Below, piece after piece: positions 15,394-24,072 of a stretch of 64,000 bases of DNA (positions within the stretch are counted from its first letter, which is position 1; every line of letters begins with the position of its first letter). Source of the stretch: Enterococcus casseliflavus NBRC 100478 (GTDB taxonomy: Bacteria > Bacillota > Bacilli > Lactobacillales > Enterococcaceae); contig NZ_BCPT01000004.1 in NCBI RefSeq assembly GCF_001544095.1, positions 124,001 through 188,000 of the forward strand, read 5' to 3'. The notes below the pieces were generated by a model. The model had not been told where the DNA came from. It ran no database searches and worked only from the letters and a program-made list of their open reading frames with translations. A program made the translations under genes and the position numbers.

Positions 15394-16842
15394 ATGTATA
15401 AAGAAGACTTACTGGATAAAGACTTGAAATTGGAGTATATCTTGCTCAAATTCTTGTATTTATCGACTGGTCATATCAAAAAAAGTGATGCTTGTCGGGA
15501 ATTAGATATTACGATGCCAACCTTGACGAAACTATCAGAAAATCTTCAGCAACAACTAAAAAATGAGAAGGTCTCTTTTGCAATCAACCGTTATACCCTT
15601 GATCTGCAAGTAAACGACAGCGTCTCATTGGATGATTTGACCGACACGTTATTGAAAAAATCTGTAAAATATCAAATCATCCATTATTTGTTTCAACATG
15701 CAGGCTATGATGCTTTCGTATTAGCTGATGAATTAAAAATAAGCGTCGGGACACTGAATCGTGTGATTGCAGAGTGCAATCAGCTGCTGCAGCATTTTGA
15801 ATTAAAGATAAAGAACAAAAAGCTAGCGGGAACGATGACGCAACGCATTTATTTTTACTATAATTTTTTAAAAATGGGGGAAACAGCGATCGACTCTGTC
15901 TTGATCGATGACCTAGTGGCGGAGCTAGCGAAAAAAATAACCCTCTCGATTGCGCAACAAAAGCAGTTGAAGATCTGGCTATTTGTGATCATGAAAAAAG
16001 TCACGCCTCACACAACCTTGGGAAGCTTAAGTCCGGAGGAACAAATCAAAATCAATCGCTGCCAAGAAATGCCGATTTGTCGCTTTATTCGACAAGCCTA
16101 TGTGTCGAAAAAAAGCATCTGTTCAGTAGACGAAGCCAAGATCGTCCCCTTCTTTATCTGTCTTTTTCTCGTTACGGTAGGAGGAATTCCTTACGAGGAG
16201 CTTCGCTTAGGGCTGTATACCAATAAAAATCCTGTCTTTGAGATTACCGATGAAGTCATGGCAGCGATCCAGTCCATTTATTGTCTTGAAGCCTCGCATA
16301 CGACGATCGATATTAAAGCCAGTGTCTTCTCCTTGATCGCACAAGTCTATTACTTTCATGGGGTAAATTACTCCATTGACAGAGTCACCTTGAATTATTA
16401 CCACAAGCTGTTTCACAATTCCTTGCGAGATCAAGTGATTACAGACATCCTGCAACACATCATTGCACCAACCAACTTGTTTACGCCCACGAAACTCAAC
16501 TACCTCAAGAAACGTCTGGTCTTTTTAATCTATCTGTTATCACCGAAAGAGGAATATCGGGTACGGATCGGGGTCTTAAATATGGGCTCTAGTCTTTTGG
16601 CAGATGCTTCCATTTACTTGTTAAAAAATGAACTAAAAGGGAAACAAAATGTGACTATTTCTCCTTATAACAATGAGGAAGAATACGATTTGCTGATTTC
16701 AAACGCCCGTGTCCCTCAACTTGGCAACAATTATGGTCAATTTTATCAAGTGACTGCCATCGGTGCCGATTTAGATGTCAATCAGGTTTCTGCGATCGTC
16801 GATCAAATTGCTTACTCTAAGTACCATTCTTTTGTGGTGTGA
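15394..16842 (+). CDS. Mga/AtxA-like transcriptional regulator
   Basis: The 482-residue protein has the layout of Mga-type virulence and stress regulators. Two N-terminal helix-turn-helix domains are visible (KKSDACRELDITMPTLTKLS and FVLADELKISVGTLNRVIAE). A long PRD-like helical middle follows, and then a C-terminal domain reminiscent of PTS EIIB (RIGVLNMGSSLLADASIYLL). Such proteins bind DNA as dimers and may be tuned by PTS phosphorylation. AGGAGG precedes the ATG. It follows the gad operon after 540 bases, so it may activate gadCB, but it has its own promoter with paired repeats, and other targets are possible. Confidence 0.75.
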   Translation: MYKEDLLDKDLKLEYILLKFLYLSTGHIKKSDACRELDITMPTLTKLSENLQQQLKNEKVSFAINRYTLDLQVNDSVSLDDLTDTLLKKSVKYQIIHYLFQHAGYDAFVLADELKISVGTLNRVIAECNQLLQHFELKIKNKKLAGTMTQRIYFYYNFLKMGETAIDSVLIDDLVAELAKKITLSIAQQKQLKIWLFVIMKKVTPHTTLGSLSPEEQIKINRCQEMPICRFIRQAYVSKKSICSVDEAKIVPFFICLFLVTVGGIPYEELRLGLYTNKNPVFEITDEVMAAIQSIYCLEASHTTIDIKASVFSLIAQVYYFHGVNYSIDRVTLNYYHKLFHNSLRDQVITDILQHIIAPTNLFTPTKLNYLKKRLVFLIYLLSPKEEYRVRIGVLNMGSSLLADASIYLLKNELKGKQNVTISPYNNEEEYDLLISNARVPQLGNNYGQFYQVTAIGADLDVNQVSAIVDQIAYSKYHSFVV

Positions 16843-16859
16843 GCCATTACTTGTTAGTT

Positions 16860-16900
16860 AAAAAGCAGTGAGTCAACGGATAGGTGATTCGCTGCTTTTT
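16860..16900 (+). terminator. terminator of the Mga-like regulator gene
   Basis: AAAAAGCAGTGA pairs with TCGCTGCTTTTT (interrupted by one or two unpaired bases) around an inner stem, TCA/TGA, and ends in five T residues. The remaining 16901-17101 shows nothing I can support. Confidence 0.75.
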
Positions 16901-17101
16901 CAATTATCTGCAAAGGATGAGAAGGAAAAGGAGCTTGAATTGCTCTTATCATGGATGACGGAATGAAAACAGGGATCAGTCAAGCAGCTTTCTGCTAGAT
17001 AAATGTGCCCAGTATCCTTGTATAACGTATCGCAACAGAGCAGAAGACATCAAGCGTGAAAATAATAGAAGGGATTCAAAATGCTGATTTTGGAAGGATG
17101 T

Positions 17102-17131
17102 AAAAAAAGACCCACATAGAGATGTGGGTCT
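17102..17131 (-). terminator. terminator of the YxeA-like gene
   Basis: On the minus strand a perfect 10-bp stem (17122-17131 with 17108-17117, four-base loop) is followed by seven T residues. It begins eight bases after the stop codon. Confidence 0.9.
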
Positions 17132-17138
17132 GGCATCG

Positions 17139-17528
17139 TTAGTTCTGATTTTCTAATCTCTCTAGAATCTTTTTGGGAATTGCGTCTTTTTCAACGCCAT
17201 TCGGGCCTTTTATTGTACGCTTTTCACTGATCACCGCTTTTACATAAGAATTTGGTGTTAAGGGTTTTGCGTTATCTTCTGATAATGAAACCTCAAGGGT
17301 TTGGGTGCTGCCATCTTCTTTTACAAAGTCTAATGTGTAATCGTAAGAATACCAGGGAGACTGGTCGCCGATGCCGCTCTTACTTTCGTGTTGGACCTTA
17401 GGCGGAATCTCAGACGGGACATACGCGTAAGCTGTTTGTCCTGAGTAGGTGGATTGATAATATTCATAGCCTTTGTATCCGACAAACCCTAAAAGTACGA
17501 CTAAGATGAATCCGATTATTTTTTTCAT
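17139..17528 (-). CDS. YxeA-family secreted/anchored protein
   Basis: A 129-residue protein starts at ATG 17526-17528 behind AAGGATGG; an in-frame start seven codons upstream has no ribosome site. An N-terminal hydrophobic helix (IIGFILVVLLGFVGYKGYEY) acts as signal or anchor. The external part (TAYAYVPSEIPP, YSYDYTLDFVKEDGSTQTLE, PKKILERLENQN) matches the YxeA/DUF1093 family of small oligonucleotide-fold proteins common in Firmicutes. Their function is not well defined; one proposal is an envelope stress or lantibiotic-response role. The gene stands alone with its own terminator. Confidence 0.7.
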   Translation of the reverse strand: MKKIIGFILVVLLGFVGYKGYEYYQSTYSGQTAYAYVPSEIPPKVQHESKSGIGDQSPWYSYDYTLDFVKEDGSTQTLEVSLSEDNAKPLTPNSYVKAVISEKRTIKGPNGVEKDAIPKKILERLENQN

Positions 17529-17865
17529 ATAAACCATCCTTATCCTCAAATATGGAGCTATTATAACAGAATGGTTCTATAGATGACCTTTCATCAGACG
17601 AACAGTTTTGCAAGGAGAAACGTTACTAGCCAGTCGTGAAAAAGCAGGGAACGCCGCTAGTAAAGGGTTCAATCTATAAATTGTCAGGGGATTGTTGCTT
17701 AGAGCGACTAGAAATAAGAGGGGAAGTAGACAACAAGACCTTAATTAAAAAACACAGCATGGAAAATGCTTCTTTTATGTATGCCCAGCAACAGACAGCT
17801 TGATGAGACGTGCCGTTTGTTTTTTCACTATAGAAAGGCGAAAGAGGGCGCACCAGTTTCATAAA

Positions 17866-17912
17866 AAACCAGCAAAGACGCTCCGTAAGAGACCGTCTTT
17901 GCTGGTTTTTTT
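17866..17912. terminator. bidirectional terminator downstream of the photolyase gene
   Basis: AAACCAGCAAAGACG (17866-17880) pairs perfectly with CGTCTTTGCTGGTTT (17894-17908). T runs exit on both strands, seven on + and six on -. On the minus strand it ends the photolyase gene. The rest of the 400-base gap 17550-17949 shows no gene. Confidence 0.85.
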
Positions 17913-17949
17913 CTACCGAAAATGCTTGAGAGCAGTCCATGGCAGCTTT

Positions 17950-19371
17950 TTATGGTTCGATTTTACTATACAAATCGAGGGCTCTTTTCCTGGCTTCGTT
18001 ATGGTCGACTATAGGCAACGGATAGTCGGTGCCTAAAACTATTTGTAGGTCGGCTTGTTCTTGGTTAGTCATCAGGTAAGGTTCGTGGACGAATTTTAGT
18101 GGCAACTGGGCGAGTTCGGGAACAAATTGTTTGATGAACGTCCCATCTTTGTCGAATTTTTTCCCCTGAGTGATGGGGTTGAAAATTCGAAAGTAAGGAA
18201 CTGCATCGGTGCCGGTCGAAGCTGCCCACTGCCAGCCGCCGATATTGCTGGCAGCGTCGTAGTCGATCAATTGTCGAGCAAAATAGGCTTCTCCTTGCCG
18301 CCAATCGATCAGTAAATCTTTGGTTAGAAAGGAAGCGACGATCATCCGTAGACGGTTATGCATCCAACCGGTCTGATTCAGCTGCCGCATCGCGGCATCA
18401 ATGATCGGATAGCCGGTTTGTCCTGCTTGCCATTTGTTTAGCGCCTCTTCATCTTTTTGCCAATCCATGTTTCGATATTTCTCAATGAGTTCATAGTTTT
18501 TTTGTTCTGGATGAGTGAAGTAGATCATATGATAAAAATCTCGCCAAGCCAGTTCTTTTAAAAAGGTCGCTTTGCCAGTGCTGGATGGCATTTCTTGGCA
18601 AGCGGCCCAAACCTTCCGAATAGAGATTTGTCCAAAAGACAAGAAAGGGGATAGACGACTGGTTCCTTTGATTGAAGGGATATCACGGTCTTTTTCATAG
18701 GCAGCCAAACGCTTTTGCACAAATGCCTGCAATTGCTTATGCGCATAGTCTTCCCCAACGATCGTTGAGAAATCAGTCTTTCTATTTTTTATCAGCTCAG
18801 CTAGCAGCATTGTCCCTGCTTTGAAGTGAGGGGCATCATTAAAATGAGCGGCTTTTTCAAAATCAAGGGCATGCTTTTGATACACCGGTTTGGGCAACTG
18901 GATCCATTTCTTATAATAGGGCGTAAATTTTTTGTAGTATGTCCCATCCTCTTTGGTGACTTCCGTTGGTTGATGCAGATGATGGTCTTCAAAAGAATGA
19001 ACGGTGATGCCTTTTTGCTCGACCAATTCTGTTATGTAGAGATCGCGTTTACGACCATATCCACGGTTATCAAAGTTGAAGTAAAGCTGGCTCCATTCTG
19101 GATAGCAAGCGAACAACTGATCAAAGGCTTCTGTCAAAGTCCCCGTCAAGAGGTGGATCGTCAGATTTTGCTTTTTGGCAGCCTCGATAAAGTGAGCAAC
19201 CGCGCTAAAAAAGTAATCATGGCTTGGTGCATCGGGGAGAAACTGCTTGTCATTGAGATGAAACACACACAACAATTGGTCGTTTGCTTGAAGAGACGCA
19301 AGCGCCTCAGTAAGTGCCGTGTTGTCCTCTAAGCGTAGATCCTTTCTAAACCACATCACATGAATTGCCAT
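17950..19371 (-). CDS. phr: deoxyribodipyrimidine photolyase
   Basis: A 473-residue class I photolyase. The N-terminal photolyase domain begins MAIHVMWFRKDLRLEDNTAL and binds the antenna chromophore. The FAD-binding domain carries the family signatures TGYPIIDAAMRQLNQTGWMH, NRLRMIVASFLTKDLLIDW and DYDAASNIGGWQWAASTGTD, including the Trp residues used for electron transfer. The enzyme splits UV-induced cyclobutane pyrimidine dimers using blue light. ATG 19369-19371 follows AAGGAGG with normal spacing; a longer in-frame start is not supported by a ribosome site. It is a single-gene unit ending at a strong hairpin. Confidence 0.93.
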   Translation of the reverse strand: MAIHVMWFRKDLRLEDNTALTEALASLQANDQLLCVFHLNDKQFLPDAPSHDYFFSAVAHFIEAAKKQNLTIHLLTGTLTEAFDQLFACYPEWSQLYFNFDNRGYGRKRDLYITELVEQKGITVHSFEDHHLHQPTEVTKEDGTYYKKFTPYYKKWIQLPKPVYQKHALDFEKAAHFNDAPHFKAGTMLLAELIKNRKTDFSTIVGEDYAHKQLQAFVQKRLAAYEKDRDIPSIKGTSRLSPFLSFGQISIRKVWAACQEMPSSTGKATFLKELAWRDFYHMIYFTHPEQKNYELIEKYRNMDWQKDEEALNKWQAGQTGYPIIDAAMRQLNQTGWMHNRLRMIVASFLTKDLLIDWRQGEAYFARQLIDYDAASNIGGWQWAASTGTDAVPYFRIFNPITQGKKFDKDGTFIKQFVPELAQLPLKFVHEPYLMTNQEQADLQIVLGTDYPLPIVDHNEARKRALDLYSKIEP

Positions 19372-19556
19372 ACAAACCTCCTTGATAGTATAACCGTGCA
19401 AAAAAACGATCGGATTTCGTTTATAGTAAAGGAAAGATGGGATTTATTCAAATTTGGCGATTGCAACAGCTAACCAGAAATCTTTGCAAGCGTCCGTGAT
19501 TATAGAAAGCATATGGAACAAGAAGATGCGTCGCTTTTCAATAGCCGATCTTGTAA

Positions 19557-19597
19557 ACAAAAAAAATCGAACACAGAACAAGAGTCTGCGTTCGATT
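19557..19597 (-). terminator. terminator of the YndM-like gene
   Basis: On the minus strand AATCGAACGCAGA pairs with TCTGTGTTCGATT (one G-T pair) and is followed by eight T residues. Confidence 0.85.
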
Positions 19598-19613
19598 CTA
19601 GCAATCAACAAAA

Positions 19614-19979
19614 TTATTTTATTTTCCGTTCATCTGGCACGATGTCTGCTTTTAACAACCAGATGTGGAAGAACCATTCTGCCGCACCGATCAATACTGC
19701 TGGGATCAATACTAACATCCAGATGTCATTTGTATAGTCCATATAAGTCAGATACAGCCATAGGATAAGGGCTGCTGCGCCGGCATCTGCGATCGTTGCC
19801 GCAATGTTACCGATCTTCCGCAAAATGACCAAATCGCCTAGCACATAGATCATCACCACAATGATCACACCGACGATCGTCGAGTCCATAAAACTGACAT
19901 CGTAAATTCCTGACAACACAATCCACAAAATCGCCCAAATCATTAGTGCTTTGACAACCAACGCTTTTAGATGTTTCAT
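19614..19979 (-). CDS. DUF2512 (YndM-like) four-helix membrane protein
   Basis: A 121-residue protein of almost entirely hydrophobic character with about four membrane helices (ALMIWAILWIVLSGIYDVSF, VGVIIVVMIYVLGDLVILRK, ADAGAAALILWLYLTYMDY, WMLVLIPAVLIGAAEWFFHI). The layout and the motif GDLVILRKIGNIAATIAD match the DUF2512/YndM family found in Bacillus and Enterococcus. Function is unknown. ATG 19977-19979 lies eight bases after AAAGGAG; a GTG three codons upstream is too close to that site. It is monocistronic. Confidence 0.75.
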   Translation of the reverse strand: MKHLKALVVKALMIWAILWIVLSGIYDVSFMDSTIVGVIIVVMIYVLGDLVILRKIGNIAATIADAGAAALILWLYLTYMDYTNDIWMLVLIPAVLIGAAEWFFHIWLLKADIVPDERKIK

Positions 19980-20278
19980 TTCATACACTCCTTTTTATTA
20001 TTTATTCCAAAAGCAAGAAGGTCATCTTAGAGATAACCTTCTATTTCAAGGCTATCATCTGACATTTTTTTGTGTCAAAAATAATGATTGGAATGGTTTT
20101 TTATGCTATTTTAAGCATAATTACTTGACGAATGGTCGTGAATAGTTTAAACATTTTAAGGAATAAGTAGTGGGATTAATTTGTGAAACGAAAGAAGAAT
20201 AGAGGGGTTTTTGTAAGGAGATAAAGTATCGGTACAGTATTTATTGGAGTCAAACAATTTAACAAGGAAATTTAAATG

Positions 20279-20327
20279 AAGCGACCCGCAAAAGTCAGGT
20301 TTTGATCTGCTTTTCGAGGGTCGCTTT
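20279..20327 (-). terminator. inverted repeat downstream of the Xre-type regulator gene
   Basis: AAGCGACCC pairs with GGGTCGCTT, with inner pairing of GCAAAAG to CTTTTCG and a 15-base loop. It lies just after the regulator's stop on the minus strand. The T tract is poor (CATTTAAATTT), so termination is probable but not certain. The rest of the gap 19980-20342 shows nothing more. Confidence 0.5.
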
Positions 20328-20342
20328 ATGCCTTCTTCTTAT

Positions 20343-20816
20343 TTATTTTCTTCTAACAGCTCGAAAATAATTGAGCCCGGTTCCTGCAAATACTACGAAA
20401 CTAGCCAATAGGAACAAAAATCCTAGGGGGATTAGATAGAAATTTTCATGTAAAATGCCGGATTGATCGATGTATTCCACGGAGCTAGCTTTGATGAAGA
20501 AGCAGGCAAAGCCGAAAAGTAGTAAAAATGTTCCGATCAAGGTAGTGATCAAATTGAGTTTGGCGCGTCGGGTCTCGCTGCCGTCTTTGATTAGTTTTTC
20601 AGTGATCTTGTTCACTTGAGTTCCTCCTAAAATCAATTCATCAAGCGAGAGTTGAAAAATCGTGGCGATGGCAATCAGCATTTCTAAATCTGGTAGATTG
20701 CGATTGTTTTCCCAGTTCGAAACGGCTTGTCTCGTCACGTGTAGTTGAGTGGCAAATTGTTCTTGGGTCAAGTTATTTCTTGTGCGTACTTCTTTGATTT
20801 TTTCGCCAAATTCCAT
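20343..20816 (-). CDS. Xre-family regulator with C-terminal membrane helices
   Basis: A 157-residue protein. Residues 1-65 form a Cro/CI-type helix-turn-helix (KIKEVRTRNNLTQEQFATQL, RQAVSNWENNRNLPDLEML). Two hydrophobic helices follow in the C-terminal half (LNLITTLIGTFLLLFGFACF and FYLIPLGFLFLLASFVVFAG) in a DUF3955-like region. It is therefore a membrane-tethered DNA-binding protein, a design used for sensing envelope state. ATG 20814-20816 is preceded by AAGGAAG. A much longer frame extends upstream without a ribosome site. Target genes are unknown, and none of its immediate neighbours is an obvious partner. Confidence 0.8.
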   Translation of the reverse strand: MEFGEKIKEVRTRNNLTQEQFATQLHVTRQAVSNWENNRNLPDLEMLIAIATIFQLSLDELILGGTQVNKITEKLIKDGSETRRAKLNLITTLIGTFLLLFGFACFFIKASSVEYIDQSGILHENFYLIPLGFLFLLASFVVFAGTGLNYFRAVRRK

Positions 20817-21180
20817 CTTTTCTTCCTTTCGCTGATGTGACTTAAGCATAGTCGAACCCCGCGTTGGTTCCAAGAAAGCAGGGCTTGCTGCTTGATAAAT
20901 CAAGGGAAAGTGGTGCTTGCGTCGCTTTTTTGTCCGCTCTTGGTTAGGGCGGGAGCCAATCATCTTTAATAATCAAAGCGATCAGCTGCTAAGTAAACGA
21001 TTTGATGTGTGTTATTTTTACAATATATCTTTTCTTTTATTATAGCATTGTGATCGAGGGGAGGGAAATGTGTGATTCAGGCCTTTCGCTGCTTGATCGG
21101 TAGCTGTCCGGCAGCTGTCGAGAGTATCGAGTGGGGGATAGCGCAACAGCAAGTTTCTTTTCTTAAAGAAATTCACTTAG

Positions 21181-21225
21181 TTGACAAATCGTAAAACATC
21201 TTGTTTAATATACCCCGAGGGGTAT
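21181..21225 (+). promoter_or_regulatory. CstR-type operator/promoter of the reactive-sulfur operon
   Basis: TTGACA (21181-21186), a 17-base spacer and TTTAAT (21204-21209) are immediately followed by the palindrome ATACCCCGAGGGGTAT (21210-21225). G/C tracts flanked by AT are the known operator form of CsoR/CstR repressors, and the position over the start site fits repression. The rest of the gap 20817-21180 shows no gene. Confidence 0.85.
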
Positions 21226-21241
21226 ACGAAAGGAGCAAGAA

Positions 21242-21556
21242 ATGTTTTCACTATTTAAACGCATACCAAGTATGTCAACAGCAGATTTACAAAAAGAAGG
21301 AGCCAAAGAATGGACGGTTCTGGATGTACGCACGCCGGCGGAGTACCGCAGCGGGCACATTGCCTATGCGAAAAATGTACCGTTAAATAAGATTGCGGGC
21401 TTCACTCAAAAAGGCGACAAGAAGCTGGCAGTCATTTGCCAATCGGGGATGCGAAGCAAACAAGCAGCCAAAATCCTAAGTAAAAAAGGTTTTGATGTGG
21501 TCAACGTTCGTGGCGGCATGAATCAATGGCGCGGAACAACCAAAGGAGGAAAGTAA
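21242..21556 (+). CDS. single-domain rhodanese (sulfurtransferase)
   Basis: A 104-residue protein consisting of one rhodanese domain after a short N-terminal extension. VLDVRTPAEYRSGHI is the first signature, and the catalytic loop CQSGMRS places the persulfide-carrying Cys at residue 67. GGMNQWRG is the typical end. It would transfer sulfane sulfur in the cytosol. AAAGGAG precedes the ATG. It is the first gene of a four-gene operon behind a CstR operator, with the next gene overlapping its stop codon, so it belongs to the reactive-sulfur detoxification set. Confidence 0.88.
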   Translation: MFSLFKRIPSMSTADLQKEGAKEWTVLDVRTPAEYRSGHIAYAKNVPLNKIAGFTQKGDKKLAVICQSGMRSKQAAKILSKKGFDVVNVRGGMNQWRGTTKGGK

Positions 21557-23217
21557 TGATGGAAAAAATAGTTATTGTCGGTGGGGTAGCAGGGGGAATG
21601 TCGGCAGCCACGCGCTTACGTCGGCTTAAAGAAGCAGCGGAGATCATTGTTTTTGAAAAAGGTCCTTTTGTCTCTTTTGCGAATTGTGGGCTGCCGTATG
21701 CTATTTCTGGTGAGATCAAAGAGCGAGATGCCCTATTGGTCCAAACACCTGAGGCATTAAAAAAACGGTTTAACCTAGATGTGCGGCCTTTTCATGAGGT
21801 ACTGGCGATCGATCCGCAGGAGAAAACGGTCACGGTCAAATATGGCGAACAGGTCTTCACGGAATCTTATGATGCGTTGATTTTATCGCCGGGGGCAAAA
21901 CCGCTAGTACCAGCGATCAAAGGGCTAGAAGAAGCAACCAACGCCTTTTCTTTGCGCAATGTTCCTGACTTAGACCAAATTATGGCGCATCTTGAAGACA
22001 AAAAGCCTCAAAAAGCGACGATCATTGGCGCTGGGTTTATTGGTTTAGAAGTCGCTGAAAATTTACATAAAAAAGGCCTCGAAGTAACGATCGTAGAAAA
22101 AGCACCCCACGTATTGCCACCTTTGGACGAAGAAATGGCTGCGTATGTCAAAAATGAATTGATCAAGCAAGGGGTCAAAGTTTTGACCTCGCAGTCAGCG
22201 ACCGCTTTTGAAAAAGCAGGGCAAGAAATCGTTCTGGAAGATGGCACGATCCTGGCTTCAGATGTCACGATTCTTTCGGTTGGTGTCCAACCAGAAACGG
22301 ATTTGGCGAAACGTGCTGGTATCCAATTAGGACACCGGGGGGGTATCCTAGTAGATGAGCAATACCAAACCAGCAAGAAAGATATTTACGCGGTGGGTGA
22401 TGCCATCGTTGTGAAACAACAAATCACCCACGAAGACACGCTGATCTCCCTGGCGTCACCAGCCAATCGCCAAGGTCGGCAAGTTGCTGATGTATTGGGA
22501 GGACTGGCTCGCAAAAACAAAGGCGGTATCGGGACGGCGATCGTGCGCGTATTCGATATTGCGGCAGCGTCCACAGGGTTAAGTGAGCGCAGCGCCAAAC
22601 TGGCGGGGCTAAATCCTCAGGTGGTTCATCTTTCAGGCAAAGACCATGCTGGGTATTATCCTGATGCGACGGATATTTATTTGAAGCTGATTTTTGATGC
22701 TGACACTGGAAAAATCTACGGTGCGCAAGGCATCGGAACCAAAGGGGTCGATAAACGGATCGATATTTTGGCAACAGCGATCAAAGGCGACTTAACGATC
22801 TTTGACTTGCCTGAACTGGAATTCACCTATGCACCGCCTTTTGGCTCAGCCAAAGATCCAGTGAATATGATTGGCTATGCAGCGATCAATCTGGCGGAAG
22901 GAATCAGTGAGAATATTCAGTGGCACGAATTGACGGATGCCTTAGAAAACGGTAAGCAGTTGTTGGATGTTCGTTCAGAGATGGAATTAGCCAATAATGG
23001 ACGTTTTCAACAGGCGCTCCACATTCCGTTAGATGAATTGAGGGATCGGTTGTCTGAATTGGATCCAAGCGTTTCGTATGTCGTTACGTGTCATAGCGGA
23101 TTGAGAAGCTACATTGCCGAACGCATCTTAAAACAAGCGGGCATCAATTGTCAAAACCTCGATGGTGCCTTTTCGTTGTATAATACTATTAAGCCGGAGA
23201 TGATTATTCATGATTAA
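21556..23217 (+). CDS. cdr: CoA-disulfide/CoA-persulfide reductase with C-terminal rhodanese domain
   Basis: A 553-residue flavoprotein of the pyridine nucleotide-disulfide reductase class. The FAD site is IVIVGGVAGGMSAATRLRR, the redox Cys44 lies in FANCGLPYAISG, and the NAD(P)H-binding loop is IIGAGFIGLEVAENLHKKGL. From about residue 450 a rhodanese domain follows with active Cys in CHSGLRSY. This fusion is the CoADR-rhodanese/CoA-persulfide reductase type, which in Enterococcus faecalis is known to be under CstR control. It reduces CoA per- or disulfides and feeds sulfur to the fused rhodanese. The ATG overlaps the preceding TAA. Confidence 0.9.
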   Translation: MMEKIVIVGGVAGGMSAATRLRRLKEAAEIIVFEKGPFVSFANCGLPYAISGEIKERDALLVQTPEALKKRFNLDVRPFHEVLAIDPQEKTVTVKYGEQVFTESYDALILSPGAKPLVPAIKGLEEATNAFSLRNVPDLDQIMAHLEDKKPQKATIIGAGFIGLEVAENLHKKGLEVTIVEKAPHVLPPLDEEMAAYVKNELIKQGVKVLTSQSATAFEKAGQEIVLEDGTILASDVTILSVGVQPETDLAKRAGIQLGHRGGILVDEQYQTSKKDIYAVGDAIVVKQQITHEDTLISLASPANRQGRQVADVLGGLARKNKGGIGTAIVRVFDIAAASTGLSERSAKLAGLNPQVVHLSGKDHAGYYPDATDIYLKLIFDADTGKIYGAQGIGTKGVDKRIDILATAIKGDLTIFDLPELEFTYAPPFGSAKDPVNMIGYAAINLAEGISENIQWHELTDALENGKQLLDVRSEMELANNGRFQQALHIPLDELRDRLSELDPSVSYVVTCHSGLRSYIAERILKQAGINCQNLDGAFSLYNTIKPEMIIHD

Positions 23218-23509
23218 AGCCATATCTATGGACGAATTTACCCAAAAAGAAAAACGTGAACCGCTTGAGATCCTTGATGTCAGAGAAGTTGATGAGTTTG
23301 CACAAGGGCACATCAAAACAGCACAAAACCTACCGTTGAGCGAGCTTACGGAACAAATCAGCGACTTAGAGAAGGATAAAAACTACTATGTCATCTGTCA
23401 TTCAGGGGCTCGTTCGCAAATGGCGTCTGAGTTTTTGAGCCAGCAAGGGTTTCAAGTGACCAATGTCCTCGGCGGCATGTCAGCATGGAGAGGAGAAATC
23501 AAACGATGA
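23210..23509 (+). CDS. second single-domain rhodanese
   Basis: A 99-residue rhodanese with ILDVREVDEFAQGHI and the catalytic loop CHSGARSQ (Cys63), ending GGMSAWRG. Its ATG overlaps the end of the reductase gene by eight bases, so translation is coupled. It differs clearly from the first rhodanese of the operon, so the two are paralogues rather than recent duplicates. Together with the domain fused to the reductase, the operon encodes three rhodanese domains. Confidence 0.88.
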   Translation: MIKAISMDEFTQKEKREPLEILDVREVDEFAQGHIKTAQNLPLSELTEQISDLEKDKNYYVICHSGARSQMASEFLSQQGFQVTNVLGGMSAWRGEIKR

Positions 23510-23766
23510 CCGCATGCAACAAAGATATTTTGAATCGGTTAAAACGAACCGAAGGCCAGTTGCGGGGGATTCAAAAAATGATCGAAGACGAGAAAGAATG
23601 CGTCGATGTCATCACGCAATTGTCCGCCGTCAGTTCCAGTGTTAACCGTATTATGGGGATCATTGTCGCTGAGAATTTGAAAAATTGTTTGGAAAATCCA
23701 GACAGCGACACGGAAACCCAAAAGCAGAAAATCGATCAAGCCGTTCAGCTGATCGTGAAGAAATAA
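23506..23766 (+). CDS. cstR: CstR persulfide-sensing repressor (CsoR family)
   Basis: An 86-residue all-helical repressor of the CsoR/RcnR family (RLKRTEGQLRGIQKMIED). The sensing cysteines are Cys32 (KECVDV) and Cys61 (ENLKNC). The position four residues before the second Cys, His in copper-sensing CsoR, is Asn57 here. That substitution marks CstR, which forms di- to tetrasulfide bridges between its cysteines when persulfides rise and then leaves the DNA. The ATG overlaps the preceding TGA. The matching operator lies at 21210-21225, so the operon is autoregulated. Confidence 0.9.
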   Translation: MTACNKDILNRLKRTEGQLRGIQKMIEDEKECVDVITQLSAVSSSVNRIMGIIVAENLKNCLENPDSDTETQKQKIDQAVQLIVKK

Positions 23767-23842
23767 CGGAATTTTTGAAAGGTTTGTCGCGTTTTTTCAT
23801 TTGAAAGAGTTTATTGTCAACCAGTTTGAAGATTCGAAGCTG

Positions 23843-23880
23843 ACCGCAAAAGAAGGGAAATACCTATTTTGCGGTTTTTT
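23843..23880 (+). terminator. terminator of the CstR operon
   Basis: ACCGCAAAA (23843-23851) pairs with TTTTGCGGT (23867-23875), followed by six T residues. Confidence 0.85.
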
Positions 23881-23897
23881 GTACATTAAAAAAATGA

Positions 23898-23926
23898 TTG
23901 CGTTTTCTTTTTTTGGATGCTATGAT
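23898..23926 (+). promoter_or_regulatory. promoter of the first beta-glucoside operon
   Basis: TTGCGT (23898-23903) and TATGAT (23921-23926) are 17 bases apart. The -35 area (ATGATTGCGTTTTC) bears a loose resemblance to a catabolite-responsive element, but with mismatches I do not rely on. Confidence 0.6.
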
Positions 23927-23960
23927 TAATTTAAGAAATAAATAATGATTTTTTTTATGT

Positions 23961-24042
23961 GTATGTGACTGTACGGCAGGCAAGGCATAATAAAATCAAT
24001 TTTGCGAGGATTCGCAGATTTGATTTTATTATGCCTTTTTTT
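23961..24042 (+). promoter_or_regulatory. RAT antiterminator site and conditional terminator before the licT-like gene
   Basis: The ribonucleic antiterminator target lies at about 23961-23988 (GACTGTACGGCAGGCAAGGC). It overlaps the left arm of a long terminator hairpin, in which 23983-23999 pairs perfectly with 24020-24036, followed by seven T residues. Binding of the BglG-type protein to the RAT prevents the hairpin and allows transcription of the operon when beta-glucoside is available. Confidence 0.9.
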
Positions 24043-24072
24043 ACGCTTAGAAAGGAGGAAGGAGAAGAATAC

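Noticed and set aside
23881-23926. Catabolite-responsive element at the first beta-glucoside promoter
   Set aside because: The best alignment has at least two mismatches in conserved positions, so it is not reported as a site.
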